Source: Incurvaria masculella | Lineage: Eukaryota; Arthropoda; Insecta; Lepidoptera; Incurvariidae | Length of the DNA stretch: 64,000 nucleotides | Reading direction: 5' to 3' | NCBI GenBank assembly: GCA_946894095.1 | Contig: OX335659.1 | Span: forward strand, 131,501-195,500 | Part shown: positions 1 to 12,850 of the stretch, in pieces | Layout of the letters: the number at the start of each line of letters is the position of its first letter | Numbering within the stretch: the stretch's first letter is position 1 | The notes under the pieces: model-generated | Databases searched by the model: none | What the model saw: the letters and a program-made list of their open reading frames with translations, nothing else | What the model was told of the DNA's origin: nothing | Made by a program: the position numbers and the translations under genes

Positions 1-930
1 CCTACTATACTACTATACTATACGACCCACCAAACAACAAACTCAACCCTATAGGTGCAATAGTTCATTTAATCATTAAAATATTATTTAAAAAATTGGT
101 TAGATGCTTTTTCATGCCAGAGAAAAAAAAATGTGAAACCTATTTGGAGACATTGTAAAAATTGCCATGAATGCTTAGACACTCTGCATTTAAAAACAAT
201 AACGCGGGAAATGTGAGACATTATCAGTCTGTAAAGAGCAGTTTATGCGGGAAATGCAGTGTTGCCAACCGCACGACGCTTCAATACTAAGTTGCCGTGC
301 GATTTAAAACATTCGGTTATGTTTTGAACAGACGGCCTATGCAATGTATCAATTTATGATAAAATACCAAAATGCGGCTAAAATATAAATGGTACGTATA
401 TCTTATCTGCGACTTTTTTTTAGATCTAAAGATTTAGAATATTTTCGTAGTAAGTCATTTGCACATCTCTCTAACCCTTTGGGCAGTGTGCCCTGATGAA
501 ATGGCCAAACAGCGCTTAATTTTTAAAATTGGTTTAGATGTAATACATTTTCGAGATAGAAACCTAAATTTATAAATATGAAATTAGACCTTTGTTAGAC
601 ACGGATAATTTAGCTTTCCATTGGTGAAAGAATTTTTAGAATCGCTTCAGTTGTTCCAATGATTACCCTGCACTAACAAAATCTTTATATAATAGTGTAG
701 ACTACAAAAAACACTTCAAATGCCGATGGAACAACATTTCTAAAGCGCCTGGCACTGAAGGGAAAGTAAGAAGTGGCATGCGGTCGATATCACTTCATTG
801 CTAAATGGTGAAAATGACCATATAATTGTATGACACACAGTCGAGACATCGCCACCGCTCTAAAATAGCATTCGTTATGTACGTTTAAGTTGGATTGTAG
901 TTTTTAAAAAATTTGAAACAGCGGGTCCCA
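1..930. other. No gene seen (presumed PPP2R5 intron)
   Basis: AT-rich sequence without a supportable exon. It lies 5' of the first PPP2R5 exon in the window and is probably intron, because that exon begins with a split codon. Confidence 0.4.
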
Positions 931-936
931 TGTCAG

Positions 937-1135
937 TTAGTCAGTCAGCGTGTTTGCGTCCACTGCTGGACATACGCCTCTCCAATTTTTCTCCAGTCCT
1001 CCTGGCCCTCAGTAGCGCCATAGCAGTTCCATACCGTTAGTACAGTGCTAGAGAACCACGGAGTGCGCAGTGCATAAGCTGGTACTCTGGACCCACATTT
1101 ACATATATGTGGCGACTGGTACAGATCTTGCAAAA
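937..1135 (-). mobile_element. LINE reverse-transcriptase C-terminal remnant
   Basis: On the - strand this reads EDWRKIGEAYVQQWT, the closing motif of an endonuclease/reverse-transcriptase LINE that is common in lepidopteran genomes. The same end sequence recurs at 5064-5275, so these are two copies of one family. Only the last ~60 codons remain. Confidence 0.6.
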
Positions 1136-1161
1136 TGTTGAGTTGTGACAGTTTATGTTAA

Positions 1162-2630
<1,469 letters not shown>

Positions 2631-2969
2631 TTCGGGATTGATTACAGAAACATCAGGTATAGGATGTACTCATTATTCGAAGAAATAAAGCCCTCTTGCA
2701 TACATATATGTCGGAGCGTCACAGGTGTGGGCTGAGGTTTCTTGAGGGTCCATCTTGCAAGCACTGGAAAAGCGTAGATAGGTTCGTGTCCTCCGAGTAC
2801 AGACAGCCGTTCGAGCCGACCGCCGCCGGACAAGTGCGTGTGTGGCCCGCGACCACCGCTGCTAGTGCTATTGCACTCACTCGAGCTATAGTCTTGTCTC
2901 GCTCACTCGAAGTTTTCCGTCTCTTTTACTCTAGAACCACGACTCCATCCGAACGCACACACATAGGCG

Positions 2970-4740
2970 TGTCCACAGGGAGGCGTACTGTCGCCCCTAC
3001 TGTGGAACCTAGTGGCAGATGACCTAATTACAAAACTCAATGCAGCAGGATACCTCACGATAGGGTATGCAGATGACATTGTCATAATAGTGGCAGGATA
3101 ATTTGCAAATGTAATGCGCAATATAATGCAAGGTGCGCTCAAAATTGTAGAAGCATGGTGCAAAGACTACTCTCTGAGTGTCAATCCAACTAAAACGGAG
3201 CTTGTAGTTTTCACCAGGAAAGGATAAGAGCAGCCACTGAGACTCTTTGGGACAGAAGTAACACTATCAACCGAGGTGAAATACCTGGGGGTCATACTTG
3301 ACAACAAGTTGAACTGGAGTCGTCACCTAGAACAGAGACTAAATAAAGCACGCATATCTTTCTGGCTGTGTCGAAGACTAATGGGCAAAACTTGGGGGTT
3401 AAGACCAGGACTCACGCTCTGGCTTTATACCACTGTCATCAGACCTATGATTACATATGGGGCGTTGGTATGGTGGACCAGAACCAAACTTAAAACTGCT
3501 GCAAACAAGCTGCTAAGCTTTCAGCGTATAGCTTGCACAGCCATCACTGGTTGCATGCGGACCACCGCATCAACAGCACTAGAAGTCCTGCTGGGACTGC
3601 CGCCTCTTGATTTAATAATACAACTTGAGGCGGCAGCCGCAGCTTTGAGGCTTAGAACGACAGGTTCCTGGTCAGGAGAGACTAGGGCACAGCACACGAC
3701 AATTCTCAGTATAGCTCTGGAGGAGAACCCTTTGCTAGGGGTATGATGCCAAGACATATAACTTTGACAGACTGTACACTATTGAACTCTCCGAGGGTCC
3801 GAAGGACTGCTCGGGACTAAGAGAAGTTAGGGTATACACGGATGGCTCTAAAACCGAGTACGGTACGGGAGCTGGCTGTTTCTCAGCAGACCTCAATATC
3901 AAAAGAACAGTTATGCTGGGCTCCGGAAACTCCATCTTTTAGGCGGAGTGTGTTGGTCTGATTGAGACAGCCGCAGCAATAAAACAGCGTGAAATGGTAG
4001 ACTATACAATCAGAATACTAACCGACAATGCATCTGTTTTGAAGGCTCTTGCCAATCAAACATTCACTTCTGGACTAATTGAACAATGTCATGAGGCTTT
4101 ACAGGACATCTCAATCGACAACAGGATCACACTCCAGTGGATAAAGGGACATAGCAGGAGCCATGGTAACGATGCGGCCGACGATCTCGCCAAGGCGGGT
4201 TCGAGTTCCAAGCCCGTCGGACCTGAGTCACTCATGCCAACCCCCTTCAGTGAAGTCAAGACCTGGCTGAGGAAACGAATGACACAGGCTAACACTGCAA
4301 GGTGGTCATCTACAGCGGACTGTAGACAATCAAGGGAAGCAGTGCCAGCACCGGATCCACACCTAACAAGGAAACTTGTACAGCTGCACAGACCACAGTT
4401 GAGAACGGTGGTAAGCCTACTCACGGGCCACTGCCAGCTCAACAAACACCTTCACACCATTGGAGTCACAGACAGTCCCCTCTGCAGGGCCTGCTTGGCG
4501 GCGGAGGAGACACCGGCACATATAGTCATGGAATGTAGACAACTGCAGACATTTTGTACGGGGGTCTTTAGCTTTGAAAGGAGCGACCCGCAAGTGTAGA
4601 AAGTCCCTAAAGGGCTGCTACGCTTTGTGGAAGAGCTCGGTTGGCTGAAATGAGCCAAACGTCGGGTTACTGAGCACAACGGCCTCGTGTCAAGTGCGTT
4701 CAAGCGTCGGCAGCCACTCGCCGACAACAACAGCAACAAC
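2970..4740 (+). mobile_element. Degenerate non-LTR retrotransposon with RNase H (LOA/I-like)
   Basis: From 2970 the frame reads CPQGGVLSPLLWNLVADDL, then GYADDIVIIVAG, the reverse-transcriptase catalytic box, with in-frame stops after each stretch. A thumb/connection region follows (YLGVILDNKLNWSRHLE, ITGCMRTTASTALEVLLGLP). An RNase H domain comes next (VYTDGSKTEYGTGAGCFS; a stop near 3940; LQWIKGHSRSHGNDAADDLA). The end is the Cys-rich tail CRACLAAEETPAHIVMECR, with a stop at 4597-4599. The RNase H places it near the LOA/I lineages. It is 5'-truncated and carries at least three stops or frameshifts. Bases 2631-2969 between the minisatellite and this element were not identified. Confidence 0.8.
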
Positions 4741-4773
4741 ACCTACTGCTGATTACCTTAATCGTCACATATT

Positions 4774-4847
4774 AAGGGCCTTTCTTGGCAGCTTGTAATC
4801 AATACTAGTACTAGATAATCAGCACTTTAGTAATAAAGGCCCTTTTA
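4774..4847. repeat. Short foldback element
   Basis: The ends aagggcctttctt and its near-complement aataaaggccctt face each other across ~50 bp. This looks like a short foldback or MITE remnant. Confidence 0.3.
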
Positions 4848-5063
4848 GTGTAGATTAAAGTTAATGAGCACTTGGTGAAAACCAGGCTTAGTGATGCCAA
4901 CATCAACTTTTAATATGTGATTAACCATGTTATTTTACCTAAAAAACCATCGAGACACAAGCTGTAAAGTGCCTGGATCCGCAGATATAACCGTCAACAA
5001 TATGGCGGGCGCCACATTTTGAAAATTGCAAGTTATTTTGTAACTATGAGTCCTGTATACATG

Positions 5064-5275
5064 TCCAGTCAGTCAGCGGTTTACGTCCACTGCTGGACAT
5101 ACGCCTCTCCAATTTGTATCCAGTCCTCCCGGCCTTTATCACGGAACCACTGCTTTTCGCCGACGCACTTGATGTCGTCGTCATACCTGGTGGATGGTCT
5201 TCCCACACTCCGGACATTAGTCGTTTTTGTGATTTTTTCCTCTGAAATACTTCGAATTTTGAGTATATTCTCCAA
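5064..5275 (-). mobile_element. LINE reverse-transcriptase C-terminal remnant
   Basis: On the - strand it reads SVGRPSTRYDDDIK, then REDWIQIGEAYVQQWT, the C-terminal signature of the LINE family also seen at 937-1135. The copy is severely 5'-truncated. Confidence 0.65.
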
Positions 5276-5690
5276 AATATAAATTTTTATTAACTTTATT
5301 AATCACAGAAACAATGAAAATTTTATCACATTAACAGAAAAAAAACGAGTATCGAAAATGCTATACTTATGCCGCTTTTAGCATGGCGCTCCCACTTGCC
5401 CACACGTAAACTACAAAATGACTAAGTGAAATTTTTTTGGACATGAAATAAATGTAAGTGAAATAGGCACTAAAAATGATTTATTTAATGTTAACATTTT
5501 AATTAGATACCTTACCGACCGCCTTCTCGCGGTTGAGGCCAAAAACTTGACCTATAGATAATAAAATTGGCAAGAGAATAGTGCGCTCCCCGTCGGGTAG
5601 CCGCAAATTTGCGAACTTAATTAAGTTCTCTAGCAATTCGATTCGTCGAAACTTCTGTCGCTCTCCTACCTCTCGGTAGCCTGGAGGTCT
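5276..5690. other. Intronic, no gene seen
   Basis: AT-rich PPP2R5 intron without recognisable coding or repeat structure. Confidence 0.4.
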
Positions 5691-5698
5691 GATGAATC

Positions 5699-5885
5699 AG
5701 TTTCAGTTTCAGTTTCTTTATTTCCTCCATTAGATGTATATTACACACTCGGATTCGTCATTTTTTTTTTGATTCGATTACTTCTGGCGAAGAAGAGCCG
5801 ACAAGAAACTTCGTCAGGTTGGTCATTGTATTATTATTTTTTTCCAGTGATACTTACAAACTAGTTTACAGTGATTGATTGATTA
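5699..5885 (+). repeat. Interspersed repeat, uninterrupted copy (empty mariner site)
   Basis: About 180 bp beginning with a gtttca triplet array and running through cacactcggattcgtc to tgattgattgatt. It is nearly the same as the sequence that flanks the mariner at 38.2-39.6 kb. Here the junction reads cattgtattattatt with no insertion, so this copy is the paralogous empty site. A diverged relative lies near 9.51-9.65 kb. Confidence 0.85.
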
Positions 5886-6084
5886 CTACTGCTCACAAAG
5901 AACATTATTATAAGAACATTATATACATTGGTGAGGAGCAAACTCTTGACTACGATAATGACATCTTATTCTAAATTAATAGGAATTATGATCTAAATTA
6001 TTCAGGTGTAAAAAGCCATCGTCATTTTTGATACAAGGTAATATCAAATTCCTGTACAATCCTCACTGGTGGTTATGGTAAAAG

Positions 6085-6314
6085 GTGGCGGAGCGCGCCC
6101 TGTACTACTGGAACAACGAGTACATCATGTCGCTCATCTCGGACAACGCGAGCGTCATCCTGCCCATCATGTTCCCGGCGCTCTACCGCAACACCAAGAG
6201 CCACTGGAACAAGACCATCCACGGGCTCGTCTACAACGCCCTCAAGCTCTTCATGGAGATGAACCAGAAACTGTTCGACGAGTGCACGCAGCACTACAAG
6301 CACGACAAACAGAG
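6085..6314 (+). CDS. PPP2R5: PP2A B56 regulatory subunit, internal exon
   Basis: It begins after aaaag at 6084 with [20 protein letters not shown] and ends in QHYKHDKQ plus two bases of an Arg codon before the donor gtacac. The encoded 76 residues are the C-terminal HEAT-like helices of B56 ([37 protein letters not shown]). The wording matches gamma/delta-type B56 and differs from epsilon (for example [13 protein letters not shown]). GC content is much higher than in the flanks, as in the other host exons. Confidence 0.95.
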
Positions 6315-6544
6315 GTACACACCCCTCTCCCGCTTCTCCTACCACTTCGCCACCTCTACTGGACGGCCAAATTAGGCTATACGACTTGCCCTTAGCTAGT
6401 TTATGTAATAGTGTACTCAATGATCAACCGCTATGACTATCGTGTTGAAAACCTGCAGTAGTTCTTGCTGCCTCATGGTACCCTTTTTGCGAGTGTAGCT
6501 TGGATAATAGACCTGTCGAAGCGGACCAAATTGGCATGATAAGT

Positions 6545-7235
6545 TATGATAATTCTAAAGTCGCTGATTTTTTTACAGGCGATGTAGTTTCCTTATAGAA
6601 GGTTGGGTACAAAAGATTAGAAAATTCGGACCGGTGCGTTTGGAATTATTTAGGTATTTCCAATAATTCGATCTAAAAGATTGACTAAAATATACAAGTC
6701 AAATTTTATGATTTTATATTGCTTAAAACTTTATTTCCATGTTGTAAGAAAAAGTTTAGAAAAATTGCGTTTTGGGAACATAGCAAAATAAAAAGTCGCT
6801 CATTCTAATTACAATAAAATATTTAAGTCTCTAAATTATTGTTTTCCATATTAGGAATGAACATTAGAACCTGCTATAAAAAGTTTAGAAATCTATGTAG
6901 TTGGCTTTCAAAGGTATTTATGTTTTTATCTTTAATTCAACCAATAAAATATTTAAGTTATTAGAGTCGGCAGCAACATGTCCATATCGAAACACTCTAT
7001 CAGCATACAAAAGATTAGAAATATTCATATAGTGCATTCAATTTAAATACGAATTTAATTCATTCGCTGCACTCGCACAACGCGCGGAGCGCAATCTCGT
7101 TCCGCGGCCTCTTGATACCTACGTGCGTAGTGCGTAGAAGAAATTATTTCTTATTTGACTTAAATGCACTATATGAATATAGGAAACTATATCGCCTGTA
7201 AAAAAATCAGCGACTTTAGAATTATCGAACCCTTT
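6545..7235. mobile_element. Foldback DNA element with ~48 bp terminal inverted repeats
   Basis: The left end (from 6548, gataattctaaagtcgctga) and the right end (to ~7228) are inverted copies, including acaggcgatnnagtttcct. A second inner inverted pair carries aatattcatatagtgcatt near 7019 and its complement near 7163. There is no transposase inside, so it is a non-autonomous element in the PPP2R5 intron. Confidence 0.7.
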
Positions 7236-8039
7236 ATTGCTCTAGCGGGCTATAAGTCTACTCTATATATATATTTTTTTTATTTTTTATTAAGGTTCAT
7301 CAACAAGAACACCACTCAAACATGCATCGAAAACGCAGATAGAGGATAATAGACTGAGCGCATTTTTAATTATAGACGAACACATTCAATAATATTTATG
7401 GTACATAATGATACCTAACCTAGCACAATTCCAGCAAAATTTTCAAATAATACAAGCACATGACAAGCAAAACACAATCATAGAATAAGAATAGAAGATA
7501 AAAGAAAAAAAAAACAATTTAAAACAAATATAACATTTAAACCTTTCTGAGATCTTTCTTAATTTTTCCCTCCATTGTCATTCCATAACACACATTCAAA
7601 TCAAAATCAAAATCTTTTAAATTGATTTAACGTTGAAATTGGTAAATATGTTTGAAAGAGACAATTATAAACAGAGATTTGTTCTAAATTTATAAAGTTT
7701 AAGAGGAATTATATTAGTTCCTCTAGCACCACGTCTGGGAACTTTATAGGATACTTTTTCTAATAAAAAGGGACAATTAATTTTATCGTTTGTAATTTTG
7801 AAAAAAAAAATTTTTGACCAGCCATAAATCTACGCTGCTCCAGAGATTGCACTTCATAGTAGTCCAGCCTGTTTATGTAATGAGGTAAATGCCTGTTTTT
7901 TTTTTTGTAGAAAATGAAAGATAGGACAAGAAGTGTTCCTGGACATTTTCAATCCGTTGTGTATGGACTTTATAGGATGGACACCAGATAATACTATAAT
8001 ACTTCTCACTAATGAAATAAAAAGAGTTACTTATTTTGG
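7236..8039. other. Intronic, no gene seen
   Basis: AT-rich, with several homopolymer runs. Part of it may be the 3' end of the LINE that follows on the - strand, but nothing is recognisable. Confidence 0.35.
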
Positions 8040-9390
8040 AAAAAAAAAATTTTAAGTCATTAACAAAGCCAATATTTTAAAAGAACGAGTAACAATGGCA
8101 TCAATGTGTGTAGTGAACCTGAGTTGCTTACCAAATATAAACCCAAGATCATGAATCTCATCTACATCTTTCAGTTGCACCTAACCTAACCTTCAAAATG
8201 TTACTGAGTGGCGTTAGTTTTTTTTTGCGTAAAACTAATCTTAGTGCATTTATTACAGTTAAGTGGCATTTTTTTGTCAAAGCACCATTTAGAGTTTATA
8301 TCTAAGTCATTGCAGTAAAGTGGAGTCAGACATTGTTTTAATAACATTAAATATTTTGCAGTCATCAGTAACAGGACAATATCTAAATCCACTAGCACAT
8401 TGCATAGGTCATTAATAAAAAATAGATATAAGACATACCCATCTTTTAACTGAGCTAAGCTACCCACGAGCATGGATCGACGTGACAGACTGGCCCAAGA
8501 TGGGAACCTTGAGGAACTCCTGATGAAACAGTAAACCAATGAGATTCATAACCGTTAACGACTACATGTCGGGTACGATTGTTTAGATAAGAAACATGGT
8601 TTCCATGGTTGTCCATGGAAACCAAAAGTGTTGAATTTTTTTAATAAAATCCTGCAATTAACTTTATCACAGGCTTTACAAAAATTGGAGTTTACTGCAT
8701 CCACTTGCAATCCCTTAACAACAGATTCAATCAAGGCGGTGGAGTAACAAAGTAAGTTGGTAGTTGTGGACTTTTTAGAAAGTAAACCATGTTGTTTGTG
8801 GGTAATGATTTGTGCGGTTGTTTATAATTGGACACAATATTTTTTCAAAGATTTTAGCAAAAGTGCATAGAATAGGAATAGGTCTATAGTTAGTGACGTC
8901 GTGTAAATTGCAATTTTTTGGAACTGGAACGATATGGGCTTGTTTCCATAGTGAAAGGAAGGTAGAAATAGAAATTGATTTATTCAAAATTATTGCCTGG
9001 AGAGTAGTCAGTGAAGGAGCACATTTTTAACCGACTTCAAAAAAAGGAGGAGGTTATCAATTCGTCTGTATGTTTTTTTTTAGTTTTTTTTTATGTTTGT
9101 TACTTACCTCATAACTTTTGCCTGGGTGAACCGATTTGGATGATATTTTTTTTAAATGAAAGCTAGTGCTTCCCAAGTGGTCCCATTTTAATTTGGTTAA
9201 GATCTGACAATGATATCCATGAGAAAATCATATAAGTCTTAAATTTGTATTAAGATGTGCGCGACAAATGGACGAATAACTAAATATAACGCCAACCGAT
9301 TTCGGTGATTCTTTTTTTATTGGAAAGGACATGTACAAATTAGTAAGTGTACTTCCGATTCACTAAAAATTAACAAATTAAAAAAAAAAT

Positions 9391-10362
9391 TAACAAAAAA
9401 ATAACCGACTTCAAAGAAAAAGCACTAAAAAGTAAAAAATAATCGCCATTTTTGTAGTTACGATTTTTGTTATTTTTTGAGTCAGTGTCAGCCAAGGTAT
9501 TGTATTTGTATTGTTTATTCATCATCCATAGACAGTACACTGCACTCGGATTTGTCATATTTTAGCATTGGCCAGTTCAGCAAAACAAAACACAGCGAAG
9601 AAGAACTGGAAAGAAACTCCGCTGTTTTTTTTTTCAACGTCCACTTAGTCTAAGTTTACAAAAGTGTTTGTCAATTATTTTAACAAAAACATAGGTAAAA
9701 CACTAAATTCACATGAATACACAAACATTTACAATCCATGCCGTATGCAACAGTTCATGACAAATATCATTTTATTTGCAAAGACAATCCCCTCCAACTA
9801 ATATGTTGCCAATTGGAGCAGGCCAGTCCCCACAAACAGCACCCGTTCACGAGCATCACGCCGGGCACAGCCATTACCTCTTTCAACCATATTTTAGGGA
9901 AAGAGATAACCTGAGCCAAGCGTCACCGTAAGCAAGGACCTTTAAGCGATGCACTGCTCCAGTGGCAACACAACACTGTGAAACACTTGCACATTAGGTT
10001 TTAATACTATGAGTTTTGTCATAAACTACTACTGTCAGCTGATCACATAGTTACATATCCCTTTAAATGCTACCACCTACAGATAATTAAGAGTATAATG
10101 GTTTGAGAGCATCCCTATCAATAAAGTAATATTAGATTCCTATATGAGATTTTGACCTATACCGAGAAACTAATAATGCCTAACTAAAATTAAAATAAAA
10201 TTCGGGTATATAGAGCCAAGGTAGCCAAGGTTCTCTTGATTGGCGCAGCGCGTGCCCGGCTGTCGCCGACTCAAAAATTAACAAAAATCGTAACTACAAA
10301 AATGGCAATTATTTTTCACTTTTTAGTGCTTTTTCTCTGAAGTCGGTTATTTTTTTCGTCAA
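9391..10362. mobile_element. Nested element with ~90 bp terminal inverted repeats
   Basis: Both ends carry ataaccgacttcaaagaaaa followed by agcactaaaaagt and a stretch around gtagttacgatttttgtta, in opposite orientation (left 9391-9492, right 10261-10362). A related partial unit starts at ~9029 (accgacttcaaaaaaaggag). The ~770 bp interior holds a diverged copy of the repeat found at 5.7 kb. It splits the LINE at 8.0-11.3 kb, so it inserted later. Confidence 0.75.
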
Positions 10363-10663
10363 TTTTTTTTTTTATAAATAAAGGTGGTAGCTTACGAGGT
10401 CCTACACCTGTAAACGGGTCGAGATTTTTTAGTGCTTTCTGAACTTCAATAATATGTAGTGAGGTGTTAGCTAATAAAAAAGGTGAGAATTTATTAGAAT
10501 CATTGTCAGGCTAAACATTTAAGCAACATCCATGACGTAAACGGAAGAGAATGCTTAGCTTATAACTCATTTATTGTTGCGCCATCTGATGTCTTAATAT
10601 CACGATAAAATATGTCTTGGGGTATGCTACTTTTGTTTTTACGCTTTTTATTGATGAATGACC

Positions 10664-10714
10664 CTCTCTGCCGGAACATAAAAATACTAAGGATTTTTAT
10701 GTTCCGGCAGAGAG
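10664..10714. repeat. Perfect 21-bp hairpin
   Basis: Arm ctctctgccggaacataaaaa (10664-10684), a 9-base loop, then the exact complement (10694-10714). It lies inside the degenerate LINE. Confidence 0.95.
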
Positions 10715-11302
10715 ATCGAACAAGATGTATGAAGTATAACGATTGATCAATTTAGAACAATGTGAACAAAGAATGTCGTACGTTATCTTGTCTCGAGGAT
10801 TATTTCATTTTATATATTACAAACGAGATTTATGCTTGGATTTTTATAGTTTGATTAAGTCTTTAGTATACCAATGGGGAAATTCCTTATTGTTTTTTGG
10901 TAGTTTTGGAGTGAAGTCATCAATTAATCTACGAATATGTGTATAAAATAGAGTAACCATTTCATGGATGGTTTTAATATGTAATGCCAATGCAGCTTAC
11001 CAAATTCGCGATTTATCATGTCATAATTAGCCTTGTGAAAGATATATTTGGGATTTTTTTTGTTTTAAGCATACGAGTGCAATAAGGACCTAGATCAAAG
11101 CATATTTCGAGAGGAGGATGATGCGTATCTACTTTACTTTTTATATTGCCGCTGCGGCCCACTAGTAGTTGATGAATATCGGAGATTGCGAGATCCAATA
11201 TTTTGTTGCTGGCATTAAAAAAATATTTACCGAGCGATAGATTGATGAGTACCAAAGGTTTAAAGTGAATGGACGGAGGTAGCTAATGTGTGCGTGCGTT
11301 AG

Positions 11303-11444
11303 GGAGCGCGAGCGGATGCACCAGCGCGAGGAGCTGTGGGAGAAGCTGGAGGCGCGTGCGGCCGCCGCCCTCCCCGTCCCCGCCGCCGCCGCCGATCACG
11401 ACGACGACGACATCCATTTCGCCTACAGCACGCTCGAGCAGGAG
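11303..11444 (+). CDS. PPP2R5: PP2A B56 regulatory subunit, penultimate exon
   Basis: The 3' splice site cgttag ends at 11302 and one base completes the split Arg codon. The exon reads RERERMHQREELWEKLEA, the charged C-terminal helix of B56, followed by a lineage-specific Ala/Asp-rich stretch (residues resembling PVPAAAADHDDDDIHFAYST). It ends GAG/gtgagt in phase 0. The family usually has an NPQY-type sequence after the helix; that is not visible here. GC-rich frames on the opposite strand are shadows of this exon. Confidence 0.88.
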
Positions 11445-11542
11445 GTGAGTGTCGCGTGTGCGTGTGTGTACATTGTCTTGTTTCGCTGTTGTCGGTGTGT
11501 CGCCCCCCGAGTGTAGTGTGTGATTTGTGACGTGTGTCGCAG

Positions 11543-11662
11543 GCGAGACTCTCGGCGCACAACAAGCCGCGGCCGCTGCTGCGCAAGAAGTCGGAGCTGC
11601 CGCAGGACGCGGCGACGGCGGCGGCGCTCGGCGAGCACGCCGCGCCGCCCGCGTCCTGCTAG
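11543..11662 (+). CDS. PPP2R5: PP2A B56 regulatory subunit, last exon and stop
   Basis: The acceptor gtcgcag ends at 11542. The exon encodes ARLSAHNKPRPLLRKKSELP, then QDAATAAALGEHAAPPASC and a TAG at 11660-11662. The RRKSELPQD-like motif is the conserved tail of gamma/delta/alpha/beta B56 isoforms and is absent from epsilon, which supports the class assignment. The intron before it is only 98 bp. Tail residues after the motif are Ala-rich and shorter than in vertebrates. Confidence 0.9.
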   Translation, partial: ARLSAHNKPRPLLRKKSELPQDAATAAALGEHAAPPASC

Positions 11663-12850
11663 CACCCGCCCGCCGCACCAGTTCGAGCCATTCCGGCTAA
11701 TTGGCAAGACTGTCTGAAATTTCGAAAGGAAAATCTCAGTAGTGTGTGTAATATTTTTAAATTTAAAAACATATTTTTTACGTAAAAGTTCCCACTGTCT
11801 CGGTCCGCGCCCGCACGCCGGCGGGTATCGGGCGCCGCCCGCATGAGTGTCGAGTGAGTAGTAGCTCCTCCGGTCAACTATGGCCAGTGTCACTCGCGCA
11901 ACCCTTGTAGTTGGTGTGTGTACTATGTGACGTCATGTATGTTTACGCAGGACAATTCATTAACCCTTTCACCGCCCAGGTTTTTTGGCATAATCCTTCT
12001 CAATACGCCACACTACAATTATTTCGATAATATGCAGTCTTGAATTGTTGTTTGTTTTGTTGCAAATAGTGTGTTTCCACTGTTATTCCGGGAGGTCACG
12101 ACATTTTTGGTCACGATAAGGTAAATGGCTGAATCTGGGTTCACATGTGAGAGACCAACCCTCTGATGCTAAATATGTCGGTCTGCCTGCGCCAAGCGGT
12201 TGCGTTATCTAAATTGGATATATAAAACTGATGTTGGTATGTACCTGCTGATGAATATACAGATTTTCTAGAAACATTGATACCTATTAACTGTGCAACA
12301 ATAACCAGTTGTTTTTTTAACTAAATGCTTAAATATACCTAAATCGCCTATAACTACGAAATGCAACCAAAATCGCCTATAACTACGAAATGCAACCAAA
12401 AAATTGTTCAGTTTTTGGATTGCTAACCAAGTATGTACTGATACTTTCATGCTTCGTCATTTGCATCCGTTTACCTTATCAAATATATATTTTTGTCTCC
12501 ATAACTACTTTTTCAGGCGCCTTATCTACGTAATGCAACCACTTGGAAAGGCAGACTGACACATTTAGCTTCAGAGGGTTGGTCTTTATTCCGTGAACCC
12601 AGTTTCAGCCATTCACGTTATCGTTACCATTTTTGTCGCGACCTCCTAGTCTATGTTGAAACAGTAGAAATCTAATGAACGCTAGTATGTACTGTGCAAT
12701 TATGTAAATAAAACACATTATTTCGTAATCAGTAAAGTTTTATTAATGTTTGAAGTGGAGTAGTTTTCTGTCGGATATATCCGACGATGGCGCCTGCAGA
12801 ATGCCTTGCTCTGACGGATATATACGTTCCTGGCGGGGAAAGGGTTAATT
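11663..12850 (+). other. PPP2R5: PPP2R5 3' UTR and downstream flank
   Basis: No AATAAA occurs in the first ~1 kb after the stop. The first good poly(A) signal is aataaa at 12707-12712, which lies inside the TTAA-flanked element at 11960-12848. Either the transcript ends earlier with a weak signal or the transposon supplies its 3' end. Confidence 0.45.
11960..12848. mobile_element. piggyBac-like non-autonomous element with TTAA ends
   Basis: Left end TTAA-CCCTTTCaccgcccagg (11960-) and right end cctggcggggaaaggg-TTAA (to 12848) are inverted repeats abutting TTAA, the target duplication of piggyBac-type transposons. No transposase is present. Inside is a second, much longer inverted repeat (12072-12214 with 12519-12661; shared blocks include agaccaaccctctga), flanking a 26-bp direct duplication near 12345-12400. 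Confidence 0.75.

Larger units (their letters stand above)
8040..11255 (-). mobile_element. Degenerate jockey-type LINE with nested insertions
   Basis: Read from high to low coordinate: an endonuclease C-terminal piece at 11016-11255 (DTHHPPLEICFDLGPYCT), a linker region near 10.4-10.9 kb, then reverse transcriptase at 8775-8987 (LWKQAHIVPVPKNCNLHDVT, NYRPIPILCTFAKIFEKIL) and at 8201-8539 (FFINDLCNVLVDLDIVLLL). It is interrupted by the inverted-repeat element at 9391-10362 and by a perfect hairpin at 10664-10714. The gene order matches the related LINE at 29.3-31.4 kb. All frames are broken. Confidence 0.7.

Noticed and set aside
11283..11893. Several GC-rich frames on both strands at the PPP2R5 3' end
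   Set aside because: They are shadows of the last two PPP2R5 exons, whose splice sites and family match are clear.
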